64,000 bases of DNA from Microglena sp. YARC (Eukaryota > Chlorophyta > Chlorophyceae > Chlamydomonadales > Chlamydomonadaceae): assembly GCA_022414725.1 (NCBI GenBank), contig CM039462.1, forward strand, positions 95,401,363 through 95,465,362, read 5' to 3'. This document shows, piece after piece, positions 1-8,545 of the stretch (position 1 is the first letter of the stretch; each line of letters starts with the position of its first letter). Made by a program: the position numbers and the translations under genes. The notes below the pieces were generated by a model. The model made no database searches. It had not been told where the DNA came from and saw nothing but the letters and a program-made list of their open reading frames with translations.

Positions 1-1953
1 GGGTTTATTGGTTAAAAAATCGTAATCTCCATTAAAAGCAGATGTTGCAATTTCCACACCATTTACCCTGAATTTACCATACGCATTGATATCGCCAAGA
101 ACATCGAGTGCATATCCTGGGTTCATACCAACTCCAATACCAAGTTGCCCACTTTCGGTGAGCCGCATTATCTGGTGTCCTGAATTTATACCAGATCCAT
201 TCCTGCGCCAATTGAAGTTCTTTTTATCATTCTGATTGACATAAGATTGATCAGAGTTTATGTAACAGTTGTAGTCTCCCGTACTTATATTTTTGAATTC
301 CGAATTAACACACTTTATCATATTAGTTGTAATTGTTATGTTCCCGAATGTGTTTGTATTCGTTGAAGATGTTGAAATTGGTGAACCATTAACCAAAAAT
401 TGACCAGAACAGTTGATAGAACCCACGACATCCAAAGCATACCCTGTGTTTGTTGTACCAATTCCAAGATGACCGGTATCCAATAACCTCATAAGCGGTT
501 GTGCAGTCTCTGAACCTAGTTTCCAATTAAAAGCCAGAGTTTTGTTTTTATTAGAATCTCTGTCAATGACAAATGTCATGTCTTCAGCGCTTTCAATGAC
601 CATTGCGTAAAAATTCGATCTAATGTACATGTTATCAATCGTAATAAAACCGCATTTGAATAAACTGGTTTTTGTTTCGCCTGAACAGAGGATGTTTCCA
701 ACCACGTCCAAGGCCTGGGATGGATTCTGTTTACCTATCCCTAATTGAGCATCAGCATTTAGCGTCATAAGGTGCTTATATGTGGGACCAGTCCTATGCC
801 ACCAGCTGTGTTTTTGCAAGTACTCCCCATCACTATTAAAGTCTGTCGTATAATTGATATCACCATCGCTTATAATGTCAACCCTAGCACCAGTGCCTTT
901 AATGACATCTCCAGAGATCGTAATATTTCCCCATCTATTGACTACTGCTGGTTTATTTGTAAGATCGTTATACGACCCAGAGAACAATAATGGTTTTCCA
1001 GTCAAGGAAGCGTATGCTCCATCGAACGCGCTGATAGGATTTCCTCCGACTCTAAAGATCCCTGTACAATTCACGTCCCCAAGAACATCCAATGCGTAAG
1101 CCGGATTCAGTATGTTTATACCTAATAGAGCATCTGCTGTTAGTGACATAAGGTGCTTATATGTGGGACCAGTCCTATGCCACCAGTTGTGTTTTTGCAA
1201 GTACTCCCCATCACTATTAAAGTCTGTCGTATAATTGATATCACCATCGCTATTAATGTTAAGCCTAGCACCTACGCCTTTAATGACATCTCCAGAGATC
1301 GTAATATTCCCCCATGTATTGACTACTACTGGTTTATTTGTAAGATCGTTATACGACCCAGATATCAATAATGGTTTTCCAGTCAAGGAAGCGTATGCTC
1401 CATCAAATAAGGCGGGTTTATCTGTAATATCAGTCCATGAGCCGGTGAATCCTTCAATTGCGTATGTATAATTTGACAGACTAACAATTTTATTACTGAT
1501 GGAAACAGACTGGTTACTTGCATAAACTGCGGCATTAGATGAAAAGGTCATCTTGGGATACATGTAATTTGAATTGTTGGTTGATAGATTTGAACTATAT
1601 GTTATTTTGGGATACATATAGTTACTGTTTCCTACAGCAAGATTTGAACAATATGTTATTTTGGGATACATGTAATTGCTATTGGCAACTGTAAGATTTG
1701 ATGAAAACACTACCACATTTGATGAAAATTCAGTCTTTGGATACATGTAGTTAGAATTACCAACAGCTAAATTGGAACTGAATACAATACCATTTGTGTT
1801 TTGAACAACCTGGGATGAAATTACACCTATTGATATCTGATTAGCAGTTGCTAGGTTTTTGGCAAATAACGCAACGTCATTAGCTCCGTTTATACTATTC
1901 TGAACCCTCTTGGTATTTTGTGGCTGCCCAAATATATATTGACTGGAAAACAT
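1..1953 (-). CDS. Fibre-like repetitive structural protein, partial (C-terminus off window)
   Basis: The minus-strand frame starts at an ATG (1951-1953) and stays open for 651 codons to the window edge, so the gene is partial. Near the N-terminus there are four copies of a motif around NYMYPK. Two almost identical blocks of about 127 residues follow (offset 381 nt, around 772-1030 and 1150-1410), each carrying SLTGKP and SYNDLTNKP motifs; another LTNKP lies at the edge. A phrase of the type ALDVLGDVN recurs about four times. Short LTNKP-type repeats are usual in trimeric phage and large-virus fibres, so a role in host attachment is inferred. It is divergent from the capsid operon and shares a 27-bp spacer with the next gene. 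A non-viral repetitive surface protein is the alternative. Confidence 0.7.
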   Translation of the reverse strand, partial: MFSSQYIFGQPQNTKRVQNSINGANDVALFAKNLATANQISIGVISSQVVQNTNGIVFSSNLAVGNSNYMYPKTEFSSNVVVFSSNLTVANSNYMYPKITYCSNLAVGNSNYMYPKITYSSNLSTNNSNYMYPKMTFSSNAAVYASNQSVSISNKIVSLSNYTYAIEGFTGSWTDITDKPALFDGAYASLTGKPLLISGSYNDLTNKPVVVNTWGNITISGDVIKGVGARLNINSDGDINYTTDFNSDGEYLQKHNWWHRTGPTYKHLMSLTADALLGINILNPAYALDVLGDVNCTGIFRVGGNPISAFDGAYASLTGKPLLFSGSYNDLTNKPAVVNRWGNITISGDVIKGTGARVDIISDGDINYTTDFNSDGEYLQKHSWWHRTGPTYKHLMTLNADAQLGIGKQNPSQALDVVGNILCSGETKTSLFKCGFITIDNMYIRSNFYAMVIESAEDMTFVIDRDSNKNKTLAFNWKLGSETAQPLMRLLDTGHLGIGTTNTGYALDVVGSINCSGQFLVNGSPISTSSTNTNTFGNITITTNMIKCVNSEFKNISTGDYNCYINSDQSYVNQNDKKNFNWRRNGSGINSGHQIMRLTESGQLGIGVGMNPGYALDVLGDINAYGKFRVNGVEIATSAFNGDYDFLTNKP

Positions 1954-1980
1954 TAAATTTAGGACATATATTATAACAAA
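1954..1980. promoter_or_regulatory. 27-bp divergent spacer with TATATTATAA motif
   Basis: Only 27 bases separate the start codons of the two divergent genes. The spacer is almost entirely A/T and contains ATATATTATAA directly upstream of the plus-strand ATG. The same AT-rich motif precedes several other ATGs of this module, so it probably serves as a very short promoter. Confidence 0.45.
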
Positions 1981-2649
1981 ATGAGAACAAGGAAAGTTGT
2001 TAAAAAAAATACAGTTAATAACAAGTCCAATCACATCAAACTATTTGCAAGAGGTAGGAATATTTCCCAACGAGCTACCATCATAAACATTAAATTACCA
2101 GCCGACAGGACACAGCCTAGAATGCTAGGGTTTAATCCATATGAGTATGCCATCAAAATTCCTGCACAAGCCCCGCCGACAATGATATCTCAGATTGTGA
2201 ACCAACATTCAGCTGTGGAAAAGCTGGTAAAGTCTGTCCAAACAGAACAACAGAAACAACAACCCAAACAGGAAACAGCAAGTGGACCAAGTGGTTTATC
2301 AGCCGAAGAGAAAGAGAAAATCTATTTCAATAAACGTCCTAGAGGAGACATGGATTCTGCTTTTGGCTCAACAACGCCAAATGTTTCTGAATTCAGAAAT
2401 CCCGGGGAAGCGTCAGGCTCCAGGACAAGTCTTAGAAAAAACATGGATGATCTTCAACAAAAATTAAACATGTTTGATTCCAAACATGAAAAAGTTGGAA
2501 ATTCTGCACAATCAAAACTAGATATAATAGCCATTGCTACCGAATGTCAAGGCAGGAACAATGATCCAGCTTTGCAAATTCTTTTGAATCGGCCAGCAGT
2601 CTCTCATCATTACAAACAAATCTACAATTATCTGAAGGGTAAAAAATAA
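1981..2649 (+). CDS. Uncharacterised basic viral protein, 222 aa
   Basis: The ORF is intact from ATG to TAA. I do not recognise the family. The N-terminal 45 residues are rich in Lys and Arg, the middle (about residues 85-165) is Gln/Ser/Glu-rich and probably disordered, and the C-terminal about 50 residues look helical (DIIAIATECQ... to ...IYNYLKGKK). It is the first gene of the rightward cluster and precedes the first capsid gene by 46 bp, so a virion-internal, scaffold or DNA-binding role is possible, but this is inferred from position and charge only. Confidence 0.6.
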   Translation: MRTRKVVKKNTVNNKSNHIKLFARGRNISQRATIINIKLPADRTQPRMLGFNPYEYAIKIPAQAPPTMISQIVNQHSAVEKLVKSVQTEQQKQQPKQETASGPSGLSAEEKEKIYFNKRPRGDMDSAFGSTTPNVSEFRNPGEASGSRTSLRKNMDDLQQKLNMFDSKHEKVGNSAQSKLDIIAIATECQGRNNDPALQILLNRPAVSHHYKQIYNYLKGKK

Positions 2650-2695
2650 AACATTTTTTATTTATTTTCAAAACAATACTTATACAAGCACTTCC

Positions 2696-3878
2696 ATGTC
2701 GGCTTATCCAAAGAACTTGCAATATTTGGTGAAAAAATACAGAATTATTCAAGGGCGACGAAGAGGCTTTCCACGCTCAACAGCACGACTGCAACGAATT
2801 CCGGGGTAATCACGGTAGACCTTCCTTCAAATTGCTTGGTCGATAGTGATACTTTGATTATGCACTTTAATGGGAAAACAGAAGGTGGTGGATTTGCAAG
2901 AAACATCGAGTCGATAATTTCCCGAGTGGATTTGGACGTGAATGGAATGGTCGTTTCGGGTTGCTCAAATTACAATCAGCTGTGGAATATCATTGCTGAT
3001 ACCAGTTTTGGGGAGGACGCACATAATCGCAGGAAAATCGTACAAGGAGGAGGGGATGCATCTGCTGGTCCATCTGCTGAAGCACCATATTCCATATCGA
3101 ACTGGTTGAGTCTTAACAGCTTTCAACCGTCTATCATTGATACTAAACTATTAGGACAGGTCCGACTACGAATTCAACTTGACGGAGCAAACTGTCTAGT
3201 CGGAGGAGGAACATTCACACTATCAGACATTTCATTCAGTGTCGACACAATATCGATTGATGACGGGATATTTTATGCAATGCATAACGCATTTTTATCT
3301 AGTGGAGGGGTATACGAGCTAAGCTTCCGCAATTACTTCAGTTTCAGTTCCGCTGCAACTTCCTATAGTCAATCAACTAAATTTAGTGTATCTTCTCAAT
3401 CGGTCAATAGGGCATGGGGAACTTTTGTGGCACAGAGTCCATCAGGTGGGCTTGATGGAGTTACAAAATCGTCTAATACCTTCACAAGAAAAGCTACTGG
3501 AATGGGAAGCGCGCAATTTAATCTGAATGGAATATACACACCTGATTTCCGTGCGAATCCGGGTCAGTGTTTTGCCCTAACGCAGTCATCATATAATCAA
3601 TTACAATCAGCAGATGGAGGCTCACATCCTTATTGTGACACTTATGCTAAATGGCGTGACAACTTTTTTGCCTAAGTTGCAAGTTCTGCCACAACGATGA
3701 TTCTTTCCTATCTGGCGTGCACCCTGTGGACACCAGGGGTAATTCAAGTATAGGGTCATTTGACACGCAGAGCATAGGTGGTGCAGCTGGTTCCGAATCA
3801 CTAACAGCCCTTATTTTCATCGAATGTGGTTCCATGTTGAGAATCGGGGCGGGTAGACAACTCGAGCTTGTTCTGTAG
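2696..3878 (+). pseudogene. Double-jelly-roll-like major capsid protein, two frameshifts
   Basis: The gene can be followed from ATG 2696 to TAG 3876-3878 (about 390 codons) only by changing frame twice. The first change is at a run of six A (2732-2737), the second at a run of six T (3664-3669). The intact middle (2836-3663) has alternating beta-strand-like hydrophobic patterns and a C-terminal stretch with FSVSSQSVNRAWGTF, similar in style to capsid proteins of polinton-like viruses. The family assignment is my pattern judgement, supported by the neighbouring packaging ATPase and fibre. The T-run could in principle allow a -1 slip, but its context is not a classical slippery heptamer; sequencing indel or decay is more likely. 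Confidence 0.55.
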
Positions 3879-3934
3879 GATATCTTCCGATTGGATAGCG
3901 GAGCATTGATTAACAAAATATAAAACATATCTAA

Positions 3935-3945
3935 CAATAATATAA
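3935..3945 (+). promoter_or_regulatory. AT motif CAATAATATAA abutting ATG
   Basis: The motif ends at the base before the ATG at 3946. It is one of six occurrences of a TAATATAA-like box within a few bases of a start codon in this module. A short-leader viral promoter is the simplest reading. Confidence 0.4.
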
Positions 3946-5048
3946 ATGAACCCTGTACCAAAACATATAACAAAGGTGTTCAGTTTTGAGGCTATAGGTG
4001 ATACTATTTTTTCCCCCAAAAGCCAATGCGTATTCGAGATAAATGAAGGGATTTGGGATTTGAGCAGCGCGAAGATAATGTTTACAATGAATTCACTAGG
4101 AGTAGCGCCTCGTGGGATTGGATGTATGATCAGTACTCTTTCAGTATATTTTGATGATGTCCTAATTCAAACAATAAATGAGTATAATCATTTGGCTAGG
4201 ATGATGGACGTACACAACTCGACACAAGCCTCAACTAATATGTTTGGGAATAATCAAGCAGTCGACATTGTTGCACAGACAGATCAGATACCGCTCGTGA
4301 TTGATAAATTCCATGGTATCCTAGGAACTAAGGACTGTATTGTTAAAGGCAAAATCAGAATTGTTATTGAGTGGGCAGACGCTGTGGTGCTGTTAAGACA
4401 AAATGTATCTGTTGGATATGAAATTGTAAAACCAACACTCATTATCAAAAGTGAAATAGAAGACAACGTATCCGATAGGATTGAATTCGATAATTTCACC
4501 AGTCAATTTCAACTCAATGAATCCGAAAATCAAACAACAAATATCTTTGTTGGGTCACGTGATATTGAATATGTCTTGGCTACTTTTTACAGTATGATTA
4601 TTATAAAAAGGTATCTACACAAGATTATAATGGGACGAGTTACTTCTTTAGTCATGGATTAAAAGATATTCATCTTCAAAGTAATCCAGTTTATGTAGGT
4701 TTTAGTATTAACAATATACCTCTCGCAAATCATCCTATTCCTTATGATAAAGCAATAGAATACCTGGATTTCATATTCGATAACGAAAATCGTGCGATTG
4801 AACACCTCATGACGCACACTGTTGACGGGACATTATTGATGAGATTTCCCCCAACTATTACATCTTACCAATGGGCCTGTGGGATGCCTATTGATATAGA
4901 GAATGAAGAAGATATCAATTATGATATTTCATTTTATTCAAACGGAAACAATAATATAAAAAATTACTCACTTTTATTCGTGAAATACAACAGTCTTCTA
5001 GAATTAGATAATGACGAAACGGGTTCAAAATATATTTACACAAAGTAA
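3946..5048 (+). pseudogene. Second capsid-like protein, paralogous in style, one frameshift
   Basis: The frame from ATG 3946 is open to 4662, but the coding pattern continues in another frame from about 4605 to the TAA at 5046-5048. The switch falls at a run of five A (4605-4609). The full gene would be about 367 codons. N-terminal features such as STLSVYFDDVLIQTINEYN fit a jelly-roll strand-loop pattern. A later stretch (FDNFTSQFQ then IFVGSRDIEYVLATF) aligns by eye with the corresponding part of the upstream capsid gene (FRNYFSFSS then FSVSSQSVNRAWGTF). I therefore read the pair as tandem paralogous capsid proteins; a penton-type protein is the alternative. Confidence 0.5.
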
Positions 5049-5056
5049 TATATAAC
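5045..5056 (+). promoter_or_regulatory. AT motif GTAATATATAAC abutting ATG
   Basis: This motif overlaps the stop codon of the previous gene and ends immediately before the ATG at 5057. It matches the module-wide TAATATAA-like start-proximal box. Confidence 0.4.
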
Positions 5057-5260
5057 ATGGACAAATATATGTTACCTCTCTGCATCGAGTCCTGGCCGAA
5101 ACAAACACAGTACAATCAACCAGCAACAAACTTTATTGGCAGAAGAACAATACGCACACCCTTACATGAATCAGACCTTCTCTGGGGAAGACCTATTCCA
5201 AGGAAGCCTAATGCAGTCAAAATACTCCGAACTCTCCCAGTATATCCCAAATTCCAATAA
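5057..5260 (+). CDS. Small uncharacterised viral protein, 67 aa
   Basis: A short intact ORF starts 8 bp after the second capsid gene and is preceded by the AT-rich start motif, which supports it being real. The product is rich in Pro, Arg and aromatic residues and has no membrane segment. No family is recognised. Its place between capsid and coiled-coil genes suggests a minor virion or assembly protein. Confidence 0.45.
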   Translation: MDKYMLPLCIESWPKQTQYNQPATNFIGRRTIRTPLHESDLLWGRPIPRKPNAVKILRTLPVYPKFQ

Positions 5261-5324
5261 ATTATTTGTAAAACCTATTTAATTTTTCTAATTAATTATA
5301 ATCTTTTCTAATGTAAAATCACAT

Positions 5325-5828
5325 ATGGAGAATATAGAAGAAGATAACAACCTATTAGAAGACATTTCAGTGATACCAGTCAAAGCTAAACGAGTTATGT
5401 CCGAGAAACAGAAAGCATCATTGGCTATCGCCAGAGAAAAAGCATGGACAAAAAGGCGGGAATTAGGAGAGATTACACGACAGGAGAAAGAACTGAAGAT
5501 TCAAGAGAAAGAAGTCCAAAAACAAGAAAAAACGGCAGAAATGACACGTCGCAAAAACACTGTCTTTAAAAAGCTGAAGAAGGATGTGGTTGTTGCTCTA
5601 GACAGTTCAGACGAAGATAAACAGATTGTAACAGATTCTCAATCAGAAGAAGAAGAAGGAGAGGTACAAAAGATATCAAAATACATTGAAAAACGTCTGA
5701 AGGTAACCAAAGCTAGGCCAATACTTACTCAAGAAGATACAGTACAACTTCTTAGGGAAAAAATATTAAACGAGGGCAAACGAGTCGCTTACCAATCACT
5801 CTTTCCTGGTCACACATGTCCATTTTGA
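5325..5828 (+). CDS. Charged coiled-coil viral protein, 167 aa
   Basis: The ORF is intact from ATG 5325 to TGA. Residues about 20-90 are a long Lys/Glu/Gln-rich segment (for example RQEKELKIQEKEVQKQEK) predicted by eye to be a coiled coil. An acidic patch (SEEEEGE) follows at about residue 105, then a helical C-terminus ending in a Cys/Pro/Phe tail. No enzymatic motif is visible. Similar basic-helical small proteins occur next to capsid genes in small and large DNA viruses, but the function is unknown here. Confidence 0.6.
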   Translation: MENIEEDNNLLEDISVIPVKAKRVMSEKQKASLAIAREKAWTKRRELGEITRQEKELKIQEKEVQKQEKTAEMTRRKNTVFKKLKKDVVVALDSSDEDKQIVTDSQSEEEEGEVQKISKYIEKRLKVTKARPILTQEDTVQLLREKILNEGKRVAYQSLFPGHTCPF

Positions 5829-5853
5829 TTAATATTCTACAATATAATTAGTG

Positions 5854-6714
5854 ATGAATATTGTTGAGAACGCAGTAGCAAATTTCAGTCATAAACCACT
5901 CCAATACAAAGCAAACAAGTATCCACAGTCCCTCAATTCAGCTCTGCCACGTAATTATTTTGTGTCACTCCTCGTCGGCTCCAGGGGAAGTGGGAAGACG
6001 TACAGTCTCTGCAAATTATTGAAACAATACGAGATTTATGGATTTAATGACAAACAAGATATGAGAGTTATAGTAATTTCGCCGACACATGATGCTAACC
6101 CTGTATTTAATTGCTTGAAAATTGATCCAAATGATATCATTTCAGAATATTCAGACTCCAAACTTTTAGAAGTGATTGAAAACATCAAACTTGAAAAGGA
6201 AAATACAGAGGAATGCAGAAGGCAGATGATTGTTTATTCCAAGTTTATGAAAGGCAACATAGACGGATTATCATATGAAGAAATCGATTTCCTTGAGAGA
6301 ACTGGATACCAACGACCTACCTGCAAGTACCCAAACGGTTGTGTGGTATATCTCATATTGGACGACCTTGTTGGCAGTAGTGCATTTAAATCTGTTGGTA
6401 AATCAGCCTTGACTAATTTGGTTCTCAAGAACAGACATTTGGGTATAAACATAATGATATGCACACAGAATCTCAAAGCAATCCCTAAGTCTATTCGAAC
6501 CAATACAAGTCTTTTTGTGCTATTCAAGTTTGCCAGCACTAAGATCTTGGAGGATTTATATGAAGAAGTAAGTAGTTCGATCACTCTACAGAAGTTTGAA
6601 GCACTCTATCTGCACGCAACGGGAAACGAACATGATGCACTTGTGATGGATTTTACACAAGACAAAAGCCAAAGGTTCAAAAAGAATTTCGACATCATTC
6701 TCAGCTTAAAGTAA
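5854..6714 (+). CDS. A32/FtsK-HerA-type genome packaging ATPase
   Basis: The 286-residue ORF has a Walker A motif GSRGSGKT at residues 43-50 and a Walker B segment YLILDDLVGSS with the acidic pair at about residues 170-171. Further on come ICTQN (sensor-like) and an arginine-containing IPKSIRTN, the order expected for packaging ATPases of polintons, virophages and nucleocytoplasmic viruses. The enzyme would pump viral DNA into the capsid. I chose ATG 5854; a GTG three bases upstream is in frame. It lies 25 bp after the coiled-coil gene and 28 bp before the next ORF, in a compact operon-like string. This is the most securely identified viral gene of the window. Confidence 0.85.
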   Translation: MNIVENAVANFSHKPLQYKANKYPQSLNSALPRNYFVSLLVGSRGSGKTYSLCKLLKQYEIYGFNDKQDMRVIVISPTHDANPVFNCLKIDPNDIISEYSDSKLLEVIENIKLEKENTEECRRQMIVYSKFMKGNIDGLSYEEIDFLERTGYQRPTCKYPNGCVVYLILDDLVGSSAFKSVGKSALTNLVLKNRHLGINIMICTQNLKAIPKSIRTNTSLFVLFKFASTKILEDLYEEVSSSITLQKFEALYLHATGNEHDALVMDFTQDKSQRFKKNFDIILSLK

Positions 6715-6742
6715 AATTATTTTTCTGAGTTATTGTTAAACA

Positions 6743-6994
6743 ATGGCGGCTATCACAAATGAATATAGACAGACCAATGATTACAAGTATCTGAAAGCAG
6801 CAGTATTGGACTTGTCACCCGGACTGCCGGAATATTTAGTGGATTCGTGCATTTCCCTACATATTGCTAAACCACTCATGTATAGGGACAAAAAACTTCT
6901 ACGGAAAGATATGAATAAGCAGAAAAAATCGGTTTCAAACGAGGTCTTGGAAGGTTTGGTCACTGTAGAAAATGAAAAATATACAGTAATATAA
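6743..6994 (+). CDS. Small uncharacterised viral protein, 83 aa
   Basis: An intact ORF whose stop codon directly abuts the next start (TAA then ATG at 6995). The product looks alpha-helical with a Lys-rich middle (RDKKLLRKDMNKQKK). No family is recognised. The tight stop/start junction with the downstream gene argues that it is a real gene of the same transcription unit. Confidence 0.55.
   Translation: MAAITNEYRQTNDYKYLKAAVLDLSPGLPEYLVDSCISLHIAKPLMYRDKKLLRKDMNKQKKSVSNEVLEGLVTVENEKYTVI
6984..6994 (+). promoter_or_regulatory. AT motif CAGTAATATAA abutting ATG
   Basis: The box lies inside the 3' end of the upstream ORF, contains its stop codon and touches the ATG at 6995. It is nearly identical to the box before the ATG at 3946. 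Confidence 0.4.
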
Positions 6995-7396
6995 ATGGCT
7001 TGGCAGAGAGTAACGTTATTTAGCTCATACAATACATCAACACAGAACTACCAATTAAAACTAAATTGCGACCTGTCATACAATGAAAAGGGATACCAGC
7101 TGGCTGTTGAATCATTTACCACTGCAAGTAAACCAGGGCCATTCTGCATGAGCGCAAATGGCATCTTCGCTCAAACCTCCTTTGATAATTCAGTGAATGG
7201 AGAGAGAACAAACCTGCTTTTAGGAGGGGAAACCCACAGTATTGTTAAGACAATTACAAGCAATACACTAGGTCACAAGCTAATCCCGTCTCTGAAAAAT
7301 CAACAATTAAATATAACAGTATACAATGCCGCTGGAAATCTGTATGTTGGATTCCCAAATTTCATTCTATCAGTTATTATCTACGAAATTATATAA
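6995..7396 (+). CDS. Probable minor virion protein, 133 aa
   Basis: The intact ORF encodes a beta-rich protein (alternating polar/hydrophobic segments, many Asn, Thr, Gly) without signal peptide or membrane segment. It starts right after the previous stop, and its own stop overlaps the next ATG by one base. The style and position resemble those of the 275-aa neighbour, so the two may form a complex at the capsid vertex or interior. No specific family is claimed. Confidence 0.55.
   Translation: MAWQRVTLFSSYNTSTQNYQLKLNCDLSYNEKGYQLAVESFTTASKPGPFCMSANGIFAQTSFDNSVNGERTNLLLGGETHSIVKTITSNTLGHKLIPSLKNQQLNITVYNAAGNLYVGFPNFILSVIIYEII
7387..7395 (+). promoter_or_regulatory. AT motif AATTATATA abutting ATG
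   Basis: The box is directly upstream of the ATG at 7396 and includes part of the upstream stop codon. It belongs to the same start-proximal motif set. Confidence 0.35.
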
Positions 7397-8223
7397 TGGC
7401 GCCCATTGTTGTCAAAACTCAATTAATATACATCATCTCACAATACAGAACATCTGGGACACCAGATAACTTCACAACAAGTCTACCTGCAGGGATCTTA
7501 CATAACGAATTCGGTGGTCGTACTAAAATAACCGTTGCGGATTTAATAATCAATAGATGTTTCTATAGTATTAGGGCGAGTAACAATGACTTCAGTGTTG
7601 TTAATAATGGGACAAAGACATCCGTTAGAATCCCTGTTGGAAACTACGACCTGGATCAATGGTTAGCAACACTGAACACTTTGCTCCCAGGATGGACCAT
7701 AAGCCACAATGAGATCAATGGATTATGCACTTATAACACACCTGGTCCAAATTATGGGTTTGAATTCAAAGATAAAAGTTCGTATTTATTTGGGTTCCTC
7801 CCACATGATAAGCCAAGTGGATCACAGATTGTTAGCAGCTTCCCATTGCGTTTGAACTTAGAAAGTTTCCTGACAATTCATCATAACCTCCCAAAGGTAA
7901 CTAACTCGGCTGTGAATAATTTCCGTCAAACCAATCCACAGGAATCAGATGTATTAATAAGGGTCCCTGTTAACGTCCCTAGTTTTGCCAACATCATTTA
8001 TCAAAATGTGAATGACGATTTTAGCTTCTACACCAGCGCGTCTCACGTGTCAGAACTAGAATTATCAATCAAGGACGAACACAAAGACGAGATAGGACCT
8101 TTTCCCTACGACTGGAGCATTACTTTGAGGATAGATTATGAATCCAAAAACGATCCTATAGAATCGATTTTATCAATTTTGAAAAACCTAAACGATAAAA
8201 TTACCTTACTTGCACTGAAATAA
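7396..8223 (+). CDS. Penton- or minor-capsid-like protein, 275 aa
   Basis: Intact ORF overlapping the previous stop by one base. The N-terminus (LIYIISQYRTSGTPDNFT) followed by SLPAGIL, a CFYSIRASNNDFSVVNNG stretch and VRIPVGNYDLDQWLATLN is a pattern I associate with beta-sandwich minor capsid or penton-like proteins of small dsDNA viruses: a short strand-rich front, then an N-Y-D/T helix. The last about 20 residues form an amphipathic helix (ESILSILKNLNDKITLLALK). The family is not certain; capsid association is inferred from context and fold pattern. Confidence 0.5.
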   Translation: MAPIVVKTQLIYIISQYRTSGTPDNFTTSLPAGILHNEFGGRTKITVADLIINRCFYSIRASNNDFSVVNNGTKTSVRIPVGNYDLDQWLATLNTLLPGWTISHNEINGLCTYNTPGPNYGFEFKDKSSYLFGFLPHDKPSGSQIVSSFPLRLNLESFLTIHHNLPKVTNSAVNNFRQTNPQESDVLIRVPVNVPSFANIIYQNVNDDFSFYTSASHVSELELSIKDEHKDEIGPFPYDWSITLRIDYESKNDPIESILSILKNLNDKITLLALK

Positions 8224-8233
8224 ATATCCAGGG

Positions 8234-8245
8234 CTATTATATAAT
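8234..8245 (+). promoter_or_regulatory. AT motif CTATTATATAAT abutting ATG
   Basis: Located in the 22-bp gap between two genes and ending at the base before ATG 8246. It is the sixth clear instance of the start-proximal AT box in the module. Confidence 0.4.
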
Positions 8246-8545
8246 ATGGGCCTTTTTGATTCAATCAAATCTGGAGTTGGACGCGCCATTGGTTCCTTTG
8301 GTTCCGCAGTGAGAAGGGTAGCCGATTTTGGGGGGAATATCGTACGGAAGGTGGGACAGTTCTCTACACCGGTGTCTAACGCCGCAGCGGGGATAGCGGT
8401 CATGTTGGGACAAGGAGGCGTAGCGGATGGGATCAGAAGTGTAGGGTCTGCTTTACATGGTTTTTCACCGGAAGCAGAGAAAATCCTGTCTAAAGCTAGC
8501 GGGATCGGGAGAGTAGCGCAGGGCATAGGCAAAGTCATGATGTAA
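8246..8545 (+). CDS. Small Gly/Ala-rich amphipathic virion peptide, 99 aa
   Basis: Intact ORF preceded by the AT box. The product alternates Gly/Ala/Ser with hydrophobic and basic residues (GLFDSIKSGVGRAIGSFGSA at the N-terminus), a composition like membrane-lytic or core peptides packed in small DNA virus capsids. There is no long hydrophobic transmembrane run and no enzyme motif. It is the last gene of the cluster; downstream sequence changes character. Function is inferred from composition and place only. Confidence 0.55.
   Translation: MGLFDSIKSGVGRAIGSFGSAVRRVADFGGNIVRKVGQFSTPVSNAAAGIAVMLGQGGVADGIRSVGSALHGFSPEAEKILSKASGIGRVAQGIGKVMM

Noticed and set aside
3658..3675. Programmed -1 frameshift in the first capsid gene
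   Set aside because: The site C TTT TTT is not a standard slippery heptamer, and a second break in an A run of the same gene points to indels.
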